From Pelosinus sp. (GTDB taxonomy: Bacteria > Bacillota > Negativicutes > DSM-13327), in assembly GCA_029239675.1 (NCBI GenBank), contig JARBUM010000006.1:62001-126000 (forward strand): 64,000 nucleotides of DNA. Direction: 5' to 3'. The position numbers and the translations under genes are program-made. The notes beneath the pieces were generated by a model. That model was not told the origin of the DNA and did no database searches. It saw nothing but the letters and a program-made list of their open reading frames with translations. This document shows positions 1 to 7,492 of the stretch, one piece after another. Position 1 is the stretch's first letter; each line of letters opens with the position of its first letter.

Positions 1-824
1 TATCCTAAGGCTGTAACCTGACCATAAACATCTTTTGCGTCAACAGTGATACCCAGCATCCAGCCGGTAGCAGGAATTTTGGTATAAATCATTAACTTTG
101 CTGTCCCATTTGCATCATAGGTTTGCATTCCTTTATCCTGCGTCAATATTTCTTTTGCAAATTTCTTTAACGTAGGATCATCATTAATATTCTTTGAAAC
201 TTGGGCAGCATCGGGATGAGCCAGAATAACACCCTGCTGATCAATTATAGTACCGTAACCTTTCCCATTCAAATTGATGTCTTTAATCTTTTCACTTAGC
301 AAATCTAGGGCTATATCAATGCCAATAACACCACGAAAATTGCCTTTTTCTCCTTTCAGCGGAACTCCTGCTGAAATAATATATTTTTTAGTAAGTGCAT
401 CAACATAAGCATCGGTGAAGACTAATTTATTTTTTTCCTTTGTCTGCTGATACCATCCGCGTTTACGAGGATCATATCCCGCAGGTAAAGTGGATCCTGA
501 ACCATCAATCATCTTACCATCTTCTAACCCGGCATATAGATCAAGTAGACTAGAATCTGCTTTAAAATTTTGTACAAAAGAAACGGGTATTTCCTTGTCA
601 CCTAACACGACTCGAATGTTCTCGCTTGTTGTCACTGCTGTTTGCGCCTTTGTCAATAACCAGCCATCTAATTGATTTGAATATGTATTGGCAACAGAGA
701 ACATCTCATTCTTAATATTTTCCTCCACCTGACTTTTGGCATAAAAATACCCCATGGCCGTAACTACCAATAAGACCAAACTAATAATAGACACCATCAT
801 TAGAAACTTTGCTTTTAATTTCAT
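1..824 (-). CDS. methyl-accepting chemotaxis protein, N-terminal part (dCACHE sensor)
   Basis: Open frame running off the left window edge; only about 274 N-terminal residues are visible. It starts MKLKAKFLMM, has one membrane segment at about residues 7-27, then a periplasmic/extracellular double-Cache region (WLLTKAQTAV, GWYQQTKEKNK, VIGIDIALDLLS, DQQGVILAHPD, GWMLGI) of the kind found in chemoreceptors. The HAMP and signalling domains would lie outside the window, so a Cache-containing cyclase or kinase is not excluded. The start is supported by AGGAGAGGGA six bases upstream. A class I c-di-GMP riboswitch lies in the leader, linking expression to c-di-GMP. Family assignment is inferred from motifs. 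Confidence 0.85.
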   Translation of the reverse strand, partial: MKLKAKFLMMVSIISLVLLVVTAMGYFYAKSQVEENIKNEMFSVANTYSNQLDGWLLTKAQTAVTTSENIRVVLGDKEIPVSFVQNFKADSSLLDLYAGLEDGKMIDGSGSTLPAGYDPRKRGWYQQTKEKNKLVFTDAYVDALTKKYIISAGVPLKGEKGNFRGVIGIDIALDLLSEKIKDINLNGKGYGTIIDQQGVILAHPDAAQVSKNINDDPTLKKFAKEILTQDKGMQTYDANGTAKLMIYTKIPATGWMLGITVDAKDVYGQVTALG

Positions 825-892
825 GTGTACTCCCTCTCCTATTTCTAAAATTCAACGAATAAACTACTGCATCAGCTGCGTTAATATAAATA

Positions 893-936
893 GATTGCCA
901 GATTACATCATATGCTAACGATGCAACCTGGCAATC
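893..936 (-). promoter_or_regulatory. 17-bp hairpin overlapping the 3' end of the c-di-GMP aptamer (expression platform)
   Basis: Arms 893-909 and 920-936 pair over 17 positions on the minus-strand RNA, with two G-U pairs. The 5' arm uses the GCCAGGTTGC that the aptamer needs, so hairpin and folded aptamer exclude each other. The run after the hairpin (TATTTATATT) is only a weak U-tract. The simplest reading is that ligand binding disrupts the hairpin and allows expression. Confidence 0.6.
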
Positions 937-1004
937 ATAGATGTAACATCCTTAGACCCATGGCTTTGCGTCCCCACCTTTAGGTCGGTTTGCCTGTATA
1001 TGGT
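915..1004 (-). promoter_or_regulatory. class I cyclic di-GMP riboswitch (GEMM-I) upstream of the chemoreceptor
   Basis: Reading the minus strand, the region carries the hallmark GEMM-I elements in order: CAGGCAAACC, a short hairpin closed by a TAAA loop, GGGACGCAAAGCC, GGGTCTAAGG and a 3' GCCAGGTTGC. These are the conserved aptamer core and tetraloop/receptor parts. The aptamer ends roughly 95 bases before the start codon of the chemoreceptor at 824. Binding of c-di-GMP is inferred from the family. Confidence 0.88.
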
Positions 1005-1050
1005 ATTTTTTTCTTTTTTCGACATTATTTTGTGTTTTCCTTTTCATCTC

Positions 1051-1078
1051 AAAGAAATTTTCAAAAGAAAATTTCTTT
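1051..1078. repeat. perfect 12-bp inverted repeat in the riboswitch leader region
   Basis: Arms 1051-1062 and 1067-1078 are exact inverted repeats with an AAAA loop. It lies upstream of the aptamer on the minus strand. It could be a terminator insulating the leader or a regulator site; no T-tract decides between these. Confidence 0.5.
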
Positions 1079-1167
1079 TCTTATGTTACTAGGATAGAAA
1101 TCAAATAGGTAAAGTCTCCCTAATGCTAAGTGATTGTCTATACTTTCAAAAGAACCATTAAAATACA

Positions 1168-1201
1168 AACTCCTGCAAAGCTATGCTACTCTGCAGGAGT
1201 T
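1168..1201 (-). terminator. hairpin terminator after the Dabb-domain gene
   Basis: Arms AACTCCTGCA (1168-1177) and TGCAGGAGTT (1192-1201). On the minus strand the hairpin is followed by a T-rich stretch. The arm plus its flank (AAATACAAACTCCTGCA) recurs near 7302 and, in part, near 26165. Confidence 0.65.
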
Positions 1202-1339
1202 CGTTATTATAGAGGCGACTAATGCATCATATTGTGATCATTCTCTGCCCGGCTGAAGCAGCGATAACCTGTGGTAGTTTTGTGAGCATGGTATTCTTCC
1301 CCTTAATGATTATCTTCCCCTAGGATACCTAGATTCTTC

Positions 1340-1627
1340 TTAATATTCATAGCATACGACTGCTCCAGTATCCAATACATCTACAATATATTTTGATACT
1401 TCAACATGTACAGGATGAACCAAATAGGCCTCCAAATCTTGCAATGAAGCAAATCTAGTAATTAATATGATGTCATAGGACGATTCCCCAGGACGTATAT
1501 TCACTTCTACTTGCAAATCACGGAGAGGCTCAATTTTCCCTTGCATGCTTAGCAAAACGTCTCTCGTCTTTGCAATATTTTCATTACTCCTGACCTTTAG
1601 TTTGATAAGCAGATTGTTTGTGATCAT
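1340..1627 (-). CDS. Dabb-family (stress-responsive A/B barrel) protein
   Basis: 95 residues with the layout of a ferredoxin-like dimeric alpha/beta barrel (Dabb family): N-terminal strand LLIKLKV, helix with NIAKTRDVLLSM, central strands LQVEVNIRPG and YDIILITRFAS, then LEAYLVHPVHVEVSKYIVDVLDT with the family's typical HPxH element. Such proteins are small cytoplasmic stress-related proteins or small-molecule enzymes of mostly unknown substrate. A terminator hairpin follows at 1201-1168. It appears monocistronic. Confidence 0.75.
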   Translation of the reverse strand: MITNNLLIKLKVRSNENIAKTRDVLLSMQGKIEPLRDLQVEVNIRPGESSYDIILITRFASLQDLEAYLVHPVHVEVSKYIVDVLDTGAVVCYEY

Positions 1628-1921
1628 TTCGTAGTCTCCTATTTCTTTCTATAATAATATTAGTTTTTGCGTCTGAAAAATATAAATCGAAAATCAGCAT
1701 TTTAAACAGTACTTTAATGAAGTACATTCAGTATCTTACCAATGCCAAAGCGTGCTTCAATCAAAACCTCCTCATGTTCTTTATAAGAATACATTAGATA
1801 ACACGACGACTATATGTCATATTAAAATTACGATTCAAAAAATAGTAAGCTTATTTCATGAATCGCCAAAATCATTATAAAGACGGTTTTGAAAAATACC
1901 AAAAATTATTTAATCATACCA

Positions 1922-2452
1922 CTAAAGCTTCTCGAAGCAATACCATAACTGAACAAGACCTGTTTCGAATTGGACTGTTTTTTTCAATATCACCTTTTGC
2001 TCAGAACGCCTATCTTGAAACAGTCTAATCCCACTACCTAATAAAATTGGAAGAATAGATATTATTAATTCGTCAATCATTTCAATTTTTAATAATTCAT
2101 TTACAATCTCTGCTCCACCATCAACAAAAATATTTTTCCCTTTCGTATTTTTTAAGTCCCTTATTAACATTTCTAGATCATCCGAATACTCTATATCCTC
2201 GTCAATCCCAGTTCTCATTTTGGAAATCACATAACATTTTCTCCCTCTATGTGGAAATTCCATATTAAACGAACGTACCTTATCATACGTTTTTCTTCCC
2301 ATTATTACAGTATCAATATTTTCAATAAATTGGGCATATCCATAATCTTCTGGTGGTTTTTCAACAATGGATAGCCAATCTATATCACCATTTAGTCGTG
2401 CTATGTAACCATCTATACTCATTGCTATATACAAAATCACTTTTCTTTCCAT
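1922..2452 (-). CDS. dihydrofolate reductase family protein (RibD C-terminal domain)
   Basis: 176 residues matching the RibD-C/DHFR-like fold: N-terminal strand and NADPH-loop IAMSIDGYIA (about residues 8-17), the VIMGRKTYDKV segment near residue 50, and the Gly-rich IFVDGGAEIVNELL near residue 110. Stand-alone members of this family (YyaP/YwjB type) are predicted NADPH-dependent reductases of unknown substrate and not true folate enzymes. No folate or riboflavin genes are nearby. Confidence 0.85.
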   Translation of the reverse strand: MERKVILYIAMSIDGYIARLNGDIDWLSIVEKPPEDYGYAQFIENIDTVIMGRKTYDKVRSFNMEFPHRGRKCYVISKMRTGIDEDIEYSDDLEMLIRDLKNTKGKNIFVDGGAEIVNELLKIEMIDELIISILPILLGSGIRLFQDRRSEQKVILKKTVQFETGLVQLWYCFEKL

Positions 2453-2519
2453 GATTTCAACCTTCTCTTAAACTTATTATTTTTCTGTTCTTATTATTAT
2501 CTTGTTTACCTCTGGATTC

Positions 2520-3146
2520 TTATATCATAATTTTTACAATATCCAATATTTCTTTAGGATGGTTTAATTTTATTGTTGCATTTAGATTTGAATCCTTTGT
2601 TCCCCATAAGGCAAGTGCAAAGTCAACTCCTGCACTTTGTGCGCATTGCATATCGTAACTAGTATCACCGATGTAAATTGTTTCAGTTGGGGATGACTTG
2701 CTAAGTTTTAAACACTTTAATATAGGTTCGGGGTCAGGTTTGTGTTGACTGGTATCGTCAGCGCAAACGATATAGTCAAAATAATCATATAATCCAAATG
2801 GATAAAAATCATCCGCCAGTTCTTGCTTTGTTTTTGAAGTTACTATACCTGTCTTGATTTTGCGATTGTGCAGCTGTTTTATGATTTCCTCTAAACCAGG
2901 AAACACTCGTATGTCGCTATAATATTCTTTTAAATATTCATTCCACTTTTGGCATGCTTTTTCAATATCTGTAATGTTGAACCTTTTTAAGGATACAGTC
3001 CCTGGAATACCTAATACAAAAGTCAATTCATCGGCTGAATAATCAACACCTGTCTCTAATTGCAATAATTTCTGCAACGAACTTATAACCGCTTTTTCAG
3101 TATCAATGATTGTGCCATCAATATCAAAAATTACACATTTGTACAC
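2520..3146 (-). CDS. HAD-superfamily phosphatase (PpaX/Gph-like)
   Basis: HAD hydrolase with a helical cap. Motif I is FDIDGT (D8 and D10), motif II is GIVTSKT, the motif III lysine lies in QHKPDPEP, and motif IV is YIGDTSYD. The family includes pyrophosphatases, phosphoglycolate phosphatases and beta-phosphoglucomutases; substrate unknown. I place the start at GTG 3146 because GGAGGG sits six bases upstream; an in-frame ATG at 3182 would add 12 residues but lacks a ribosome binding site. Length of about 208 residues is normal for the family. Confidence 0.85.
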   Translation of the reverse strand: MYKCVIFDIDGTIIDTEKAVISSLQKLLQLETGVDYSADELTFVLGIPGTVSLKRFNITDIEKACQKWNEYLKEYYSDIRVFPGLEEIIKQLHNRKIKTGIVTSKTKQELADDFYPFGLYDYFDYIVCADDTSQHKPDPEPILKCLKLSKSSPTETIYIGDTSYDMQCAQSAGVDFALALWGTKDSNLNATIKLNHPKEILDIVKIMI

Positions 3147-3253
3147 TATTTTCCCTCCATCCAATTCATAGGATTTCATCATATCTACTACACCCTATTT
3201 ACCATTATAATACAATTTCCTGCCAGCTTTTTTTAAAGCAATATTACTTTTGT

Positions 3254-3291
3254 GCAAAAAAAAATAACCTCAGTCAAATGTTTGACTAAGG
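3254..3291 (-). terminator. hairpin terminator after the 3D-domain gene
   Basis: Arms 3268-3278 and 3281-3291 pair, and on the minus strand they are followed by a run of nine T residues. It lies about 75 bases after the stop of the 3D-domain gene. Confidence 0.75.
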
Positions 3292-3364
3292 CTGCTATAT
3301 ACCGATTATTCTAATTCTACATGACAGTAGTGCATGCAGTCTAACTCAGATACACGTTACTCTA

Positions 3365-3913
3365 TTATGCTTGATTTTCATTATTCTGAGATGGAGTGCT
3401 TAATACATACACCTTAACTGGCTTAATACCAAATCGGTCTGCTTCTTTCACCGTCCATTTTGCCACATCAATACGGTGCCCCTTGATGGCACCACCTGTA
3501 TCTTCCGCTACTGCATACTCCTTCGTTCCATCAGGATACTTAATCATTACTTGCGAACCGAGAGGGATTATTTTAGGGTCTACCGCGATTACCCCAGGTC
3601 TAATCTGCGTTCCCATATGAGTCTTATTGCCCCACTGATCATTGTCATGCGGTCCTGGTGCATATGCAGTTGCGGTTATATTTAGAACTTGTTTTGCCCC
3701 CGCTTCTTCCGACGGTAGGTTTTGCGCGAGCTGATCAGCCCGTTGAGGCGGCACGTCTTGCTCAACAGGCGTTGCTGGCGGATTAGTGTCAGGAGATGCA
3801 ACAAATGTAGCAATGCCAGGAATAACAGAGGCCGCCAAAACAGCAGCACTACCAATCGCAGCTGCGATCTTCTTGTAATGCCTGATAGTTTTACAACGAT
3901 GTTTCTCTTCCAT
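3365..3913 (-). CDS. secreted 3D-domain protein
   Basis: 182 residues: basic N-terminus, a signal/anchor segment at about residues 17-38, a Pro-rich linker, then a C-terminal 3D domain with TAYAPGPHDN, GVIAVDPKIIPLGSQV and AEDTGGAIKGHRIDV. The three aspartates give the family its name; the fold is a double-psi beta barrel related to MltA and found in cell-wall proteins linked to spore formation, germination or resuscitation. It likely acts on peptidoglycan outside the cytoplasmic membrane. AGGAGG lies six bases before the ATG. Confidence 0.85.
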   Translation of the reverse strand: MEEKHRCKTIRHYKKIAAAIGSAAVLAASVIPGIATFVASPDTNPPATPVEQDVPPQRADQLAQNLPSEEAGAKQVLNITATAYAPGPHDNDQWGNKTHMGTQIRPGVIAVDPKIIPLGSQVMIKYPDGTKEYAVAEDTGGAIKGHRIDVAKWTVKEADRFGIKPVKVYVLSTPSQNNENQA

Positions 3914-4081
3914 AGGATCGCCTCCTATTGATTAGTATTTACCAAAGATGAACTTAAATATTATGCACTAAATAATAAAATATCGCTGAATGCTGTTTGT
4001 TTTGAGACATAGCCGATTACTGTAGATTCTCATATTCAATCTCTCCGACATTTCCACTAGTGCCATTTCAAATCATTACCA

Positions 4082-4705
4082 TCATTCCTTGGTTACATAT
4101 ACAAAGCCGCCCCCAAGTCTAGTGGTTTCCAGCCAAAGGCCCAAGTCAAATGTAATTAGAAGGCCTCCATCATAGCAGGTAGCCATATAACAGTTCTGGC
4201 TTACGTCATAAGACAAGGATACGAGCACAATCCAATGCCAACTTTCCAAGACTGTCACGCGGCCTTTGTGAAGGTTTAAGAATGCTATGGGGCAATCCGA
4301 GGCGATACCATCTTCTAAGAATTTTACCACTTGAGAAAGGGATGGCCGCTTGAACTTAAATACACTAAGACTCAGTTCACGACATTTCCAACGCAGTCCA
4401 TATTGCCCTAAAAGGACCTCCATACCCTTGCAGAATTTTCCCGTACTGTTAAGTCCCAATAACCACCCAGGAGTAACAAAGTTCCAAACATCTTCAAGTA
4501 CTTTCGTTATGGCAGAAATACTATGACTCTGGTACGGTAGAGATTCTGTTTCTCGCATATTCAGATATAAAAGAAGCATGGCAGCAGTTGTTGGACCGCA
4601 GCCCCTCGTTCGCTGAAAAGAAGTTTTATACCACCCTTGATTATAGCCATACAATGTCTGGTTATCTGATTCAATCTGCAGCCATTCAGGGTGCTTGATT
4701 TCCAT
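4082..4705 (-). CDS. C39-like papain-fold protein
   Basis: 207 residues, no signal peptide. The motif RGCGPTTAAMLL (C36) resembles the catalytic-Cys helix of C39-like and BtrH-like families, and SWHWIVLV (H157) would supply the histidine, followed by an Asp in ATCYDGG. That order (Q, C, H, D/N) fits a papain-like hydrolase or acyl/amide transferase acting in the cytoplasm. A bacteriocin-processing role is not suggested, since no ABC transporter is attached. Substrate unknown. Confidence 0.55.
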   Translation of the reverse strand: MEIKHPEWLQIESDNQTLYGYNQGWYKTSFQRTRGCGPTTAAMLLLYLNMRETESLPYQSHSISAITKVLEDVWNFVTPGWLLGLNSTGKFCKGMEVLLGQYGLRWKCRELSLSVFKFKRPSLSQVVKFLEDGIASDCPIAFLNLHKGRVTVLESWHWIVLVSLSYDVSQNCYMATCYDGGLLITFDLGLWLETTRLGGGFVYVTKE

Positions 4706-4810
4706 ATTTCATTCCCTCTCTCATCAGATTTCTCGACGTGCGAATAATACTAGTATAGTACAATTTAATTTCACTGTGCAAAATAAAAGTGCTACGCGTT
4801 CTTTTTCTCT

Positions 4811-4910
4811 CAGACGAAAAGGCGGGCTCATATTATTATAAGCGGAAATGCAAATGTCGTAGCGTTAATAACATGAACCTGGCGCGACCTTAAATCAACA
4901 AGATTCATCT
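4811..4910. repeat. dispersed intergenic structured repeat, family 1, copy 1
   Basis: About 100 bases sharing order and spacing with copies at 14704-14813 and 26923-27029: a CTCAGAC box, an arm GGCTCATATTATTATAAGCG, a variable centre, a GCGTTAATAACATGAACC arm, then a GGCGCGACC box and CAACAAGATTCA. The two arms are inverted repeats. It lies upstream of the C39-like gene. Confidence 0.7.
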
Positions 4911-4928
4911 AAAGCTTCTACATTCTAT

Positions 4929-4964
4929 AAAAAAATAGCCGCCTTACTCTCAAGATAAAGCGGC
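4929..4964 (-). terminator. hairpin terminator
   Basis: Arms 4938-4946 and 4956-4964 form a 9-bp stem with one G-U pair, followed on the minus strand by a T-tract. It lies between a second terminator at 5112-5070 and repeat copy 1, with no gene visible between the two terminators. Confidence 0.65.
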
Positions 4965-5069
4965 CTTTCAACTGGTTTTTCCTAGGCTTCTTTTTTCATT
5001 CCCATCATTAGCTAATGTGACGTCCTTAACGCCCTAATCACCTTAGTAACAAAATTTACATTAAAACAA

Positions 5070-5112
5070 TAAAAAAGCAGCAGACCAATCAATAATTAGC
5101 CTGCTGTTTTTT
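5070..5112. terminator. AT-flanked hairpin terminator after the LYHFT-motif gene
   Basis: CAGCAG/CTGCTG stem flanked by A-runs and T-runs on both sides, so it can work in both directions. On the minus strand it follows the gene at 5217-5561. Confidence 0.6.
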
Positions 5113-5216
5113 AGGAAGATGTCCTACCTCATCAAATTTAGCATAACATCACCCAGTAATTTGTAACACCTCGACTGTCATCTAGTATCTCACTAATAAT
5201 GTAGGTTATCAGTTAT

Positions 5217-5561
5217 TTACATTTTCCTATTCTTATAGCTTAGTCCCTTATGAATAGCCCAGTGGCCTTTCTTGAGGGATTCAACATCAACCCATAATTT
5301 CTGTGGTATTGGCTGCCCTGTTGTATACCAATCCATGGCACCTTCGACCAATTGTTGGGGCGGTGCATTCCTGCCAAAATGCGATATATTAAGAAGTGAA
5401 ACGCTTATTCTGACTGTAGCATTTTTCCCTCCAGACCATTCCTGCGCTTCAAGTTCTTTATTCTTAGTTAGCCATACAACCCCCCCACCTGATTGGTTTA
5501 GACAGCCGTTTTCCAATATCTGTTCCAGATTCTCCTCTGTAGTAAAATGATATAGTCTCAT
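5217..5561 (-). CDS. small unknown protein with LYHFT motif (possibly ADP-ribosyltransferase-like)
   Basis: 114 residues starting MRLYHFTTEENLEQILENG. An N-terminal L-Y-H-F-T followed by L..IL..G resembles the NAD-binding start of several ADP-ribosyltransferase-like families such as DarT and RES/phosphotransferase relatives, but the rest is too short to be sure and I see no clear catalytic glutamate. GGAGG precedes the ATG. The strong promoter and RNA unit at 5720-5883 lies upstream on the same strand; a terminator separates them. Function not assigned. Confidence 0.55.
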   Translation of the reverse strand: MRLYHFTTEENLEQILENGCLNQSGGGVVWLTKNKELEAQEWSGGKNATVRISVSLLNISHFGRNAPPQQLVEGAMDWYTTGQPIPQKLWVDVESLKKGHWAIHKGLSYKNRKM

Positions 5562-5719
5562 ATTTCCTCCGTGATCATTGCCAATATTTTAAATTAATTT
5601 GATCCTTCTTCCTTTTCTCAAGGGCTGTTGCATATGTTACGATCCTTATATCTTTAGTTTAGACGGTTTTTGAAGGCTGTGATCGTCTTCAACCTGGTCT
5701 TAAATCTATTTTTTCCATA

Positions 5720-5848
5720 AAAAAAAACCCCTACGTCCAGATATTCGGCGCGTGCCGGCGAGTGTGATATGTCACACCAATCTTCCATATCTCGTGGCGG
5801 TTAAATACTATAGTATTGTCATTACTCTTCGTCAGTTTTAACAATTTA
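5720..5848 (-). ncRNA. candidate small RNA or terminated leader RNA (orphan, Y-shaped)
   Basis: A near-consensus promoter (5855-5883) faces an ORF-free stretch of about 130 bases that ends in nine T residues (5720-5728 on the plus strand as A). On the minus strand the 3' part folds as a three-way structure: an AGATAT/ATATCT closing stem, a GTGTGA/TCACAC hairpin and a CGGC/GCCG hairpin. I do not recognise the RNA; it does not fit the consensus of the common riboswitches I know. It could be a stand-alone sRNA or a riboswitch-type leader for the gene starting at 5561. Confidence 0.6.
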
Positions 5849-5854
5849 TGATTC

Positions 5855-5883
5855 ATTATACAACAAATAATCGTTTTTGTCAA
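5855..5883 (-). promoter_or_regulatory. consensus sigma-A promoter of the orphan RNA
   Basis: TTGACA at 5883-5878 and TATAAT at 5860-5855 on the minus strand, separated by exactly 17 bases. Both hexamers match the consensus perfectly. Start of transcription expected near 5848. Confidence 0.85.
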
Positions 5884-6314
5884 ACAATTAGTCTTTCTAC
5901 AATAACTAATTGTATTTTTAAGTTAGACATCATAATGTAATAAGCCACCATAGATTTACTTGAACAAGTGAGTACTAATTATATTTCAAATATACGACTA
6001 GTTATATTAATTGTCTTTTTTACTATTGAATTTTTAAGCTTGAATTACTGAGAAAAATTTAAGCTTAACTAAATAGAATGAGATGATACTAATGAACAAG
6101 TACTATTAAATATTCCAAGCACTTCCTATGCCCTGTAGAACTAAGCTTGGGATATCAAAATTGCCCTTATCTTTTTTATCAGTTGTTATTAAATCAATCA
6201 TCCATTTTACATATATTTATCTAATAACATTTCTATCATTTCATTTAATTGAATGTCTTCAGACTATCCTTTACATATCTCATTTTTATATTATTTTAGT
6301 TACATTCAGTGAAT
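5884..6314. other. AT-rich stretch without a supported gene
   Basis: About 430 bases of very AT-rich DNA. A 62-codon plus-strand frame and a 31-codon minus-strand frame exist, but neither has a ribosome binding site or recognisable motif. I see nothing else here. Confidence 0.5.
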
Positions 6315-6363
6315 AAAAAATGTCAGCCAACAATTTTTAAATAATTGGTAGCTGACATTTTTC
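6315..6363. terminator. bidirectional hairpin terminator after the CDGSH gene
   Basis: ATGTCAGC (6320-6327) pairs with GCTGACAT (6351-6358), with inner ACAATT/AATTG pairing and A-runs and T-runs on both sides. It follows the minus-strand CDGSH gene directly. Confidence 0.75.
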
Positions 6364-6372
6364 TAGGATATA

Positions 6373-6612
6373 TCAGAGGCTATCATGTGTTCCATCACAG
6401 AATGGAGAGGTTTTAGTGTGCTTACAGGCACATAGATAAACTGTTTCATCTTTTTCAGCAGTAAATGCTAATGGTTCAAATGAGGTTCCTTCATGTGAAC
6501 CATCACAAAAGGGTTGACTAGAACTTTTTCCACATGCACACCAATAATAGGTTTCACCTTTCTTAACATCAACAGCAATCGGTGATTTTTGAGAAATTAC
6601 TGGTTTTTCCAT
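6373..6612 (-). CDS. CDGSH-type iron-sulfur protein with two binding motifs
   Basis: 79 residues with two tandem CDGSH [2Fe-2S] motifs: CACGKSSSQPFCDGSH and CACKHTKTSPFCDGTH. Each supplies three Cys and one His ligand, the mitoNEET-type pattern. Such small bacterial proteins are soluble redox or Fe-S-transfer proteins; partner unknown. The N-terminal PVISQKSPIAVDVKKGETYYW is typical of this short bacterial class. A terminator follows at once; the gene is monocistronic. Confidence 0.92.
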   Translation of the reverse strand: MEKPVISQKSPIAVDVKKGETYYWCACGKSSSQPFCDGSHEGTSFEPLAFTAEKDETVYLCACKHTKTSPFCDGTHDSL

Positions 6613-6818
6613 TATGTATCTCTCCCTTTAATTTTTTCTATTAATCAATTTTATTAATAGACATCATTAATTTTAACTATTACTTCAATTCACACTAATT
6701 GTATGATTTTTTCATAATTTATGAAGAGTATTTTGCAATTACTATTATACTACTTTATGATAAAACATCAGCCTTAATCTTACCCTTAGTATCCCTAATA
6801 CTCTATTAGTTTATTTTT

Positions 6819-7157
6819 TTAATCGCTCGATAGGGGTTTAGTGGCAGTCACCTCTTCTGAAGATTGCACCTTTACAGGAATGGCGATTCTTTCGTTTTGT
6901 AATGCGTCCATTTTCAAGTTGAGCTCTTTGATTTGCGTGTTAGCTTTTGATAATTGAAAACGCACACCTACATATTTAAATAAAGATACTGATAACGCAA
7001 TTAGAAACCCACATAGAGCAGAGCCGATAACAACGACGACTAAGGATGTTTGTATAGCCCAATAAAACAAATTAACTGTCACCGATATTGAATTTTGAAT
7101 TGAGAAAACTGCAACAACGAGGGAAAACATGAATGCAATCAATAAAAATATCATCAC
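6819..7157 (-). CDS. LapA-domain membrane protein (DUF1049)
   Basis: 112 residues: two membrane helices (about 1-22 and 38-62), with the LapA-like FSIQNSISVTVNLFYWAIQTSLVVVVIGSALCGFL between them, then a cytoplasmic coiled-coil KANTQIKELNLKMDALQNE. LapA proteins help coordinate lipopolysaccharide assembly in diderms. A start at GTG 7157 or ATG 7154 is possible; GGGGA lies upstream. It stands alone. Confidence 0.85.
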   Translation of the reverse strand: MMIFLLIAFMFSLVVAVFSIQNSISVTVNLFYWAIQTSLVVVVIGSALCGFLIALSVSLFKYVGVRFQLSKANTQIKELNLKMDALQNERIAIPVKVQSSEEVTATKPLSSD

Positions 7158-7492
7158 TATCCCCTTCCTTTTAAGTTCTCTTATACATCTCAGATTCCGT
7201 CAGTATGTGAGCTAGGTACTTTTATCCACTATAAACACTGCAATGATTAAATCTTCTTTGTAAAGAAAACTATTTATTACTTCAACTATTTGCCATAAAA
7301 ATACAAACTCCTGCATTTCCTTGGGCTTCTTATTTTTACATTATATTAATTCCAGTTTATTACTAAAGGATATGACACACCAAAATCCATAGAAAACATA
7401 GACTATTCTGGAATATATAAAGGACTTTCCTCAGTTTTTATTGAATGGAATTATATATATAAATGCTAAATAATAGAAGAAGGTGTCAGAAT
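7158..7492. other. intergenic divergent region with a half-copy of the CTCCTGCA terminator arm
   Basis: Contains AAATACAAACTCCTGCA near 7302, identical to the flank and left arm of the hairpin at 1168-1201, but the right arm is absent. It separates divergently transcribed genes and should hold both promoters; I see no other element. Confidence 0.4.

Noticed and set aside
6110-6316. A 62-codon plus-strand frame and a 31-codon minus-strand frame in the AT-rich gap
   Set aside because: Neither has a ribosome binding site, recognisable motif or promoter; composition is that of non-coding AT-rich DNA.
7302-7330. Half of the CTCCTGCA hairpin seen at 1168 and 26169
   Set aside because: The second arm is missing, so it cannot form a terminator.
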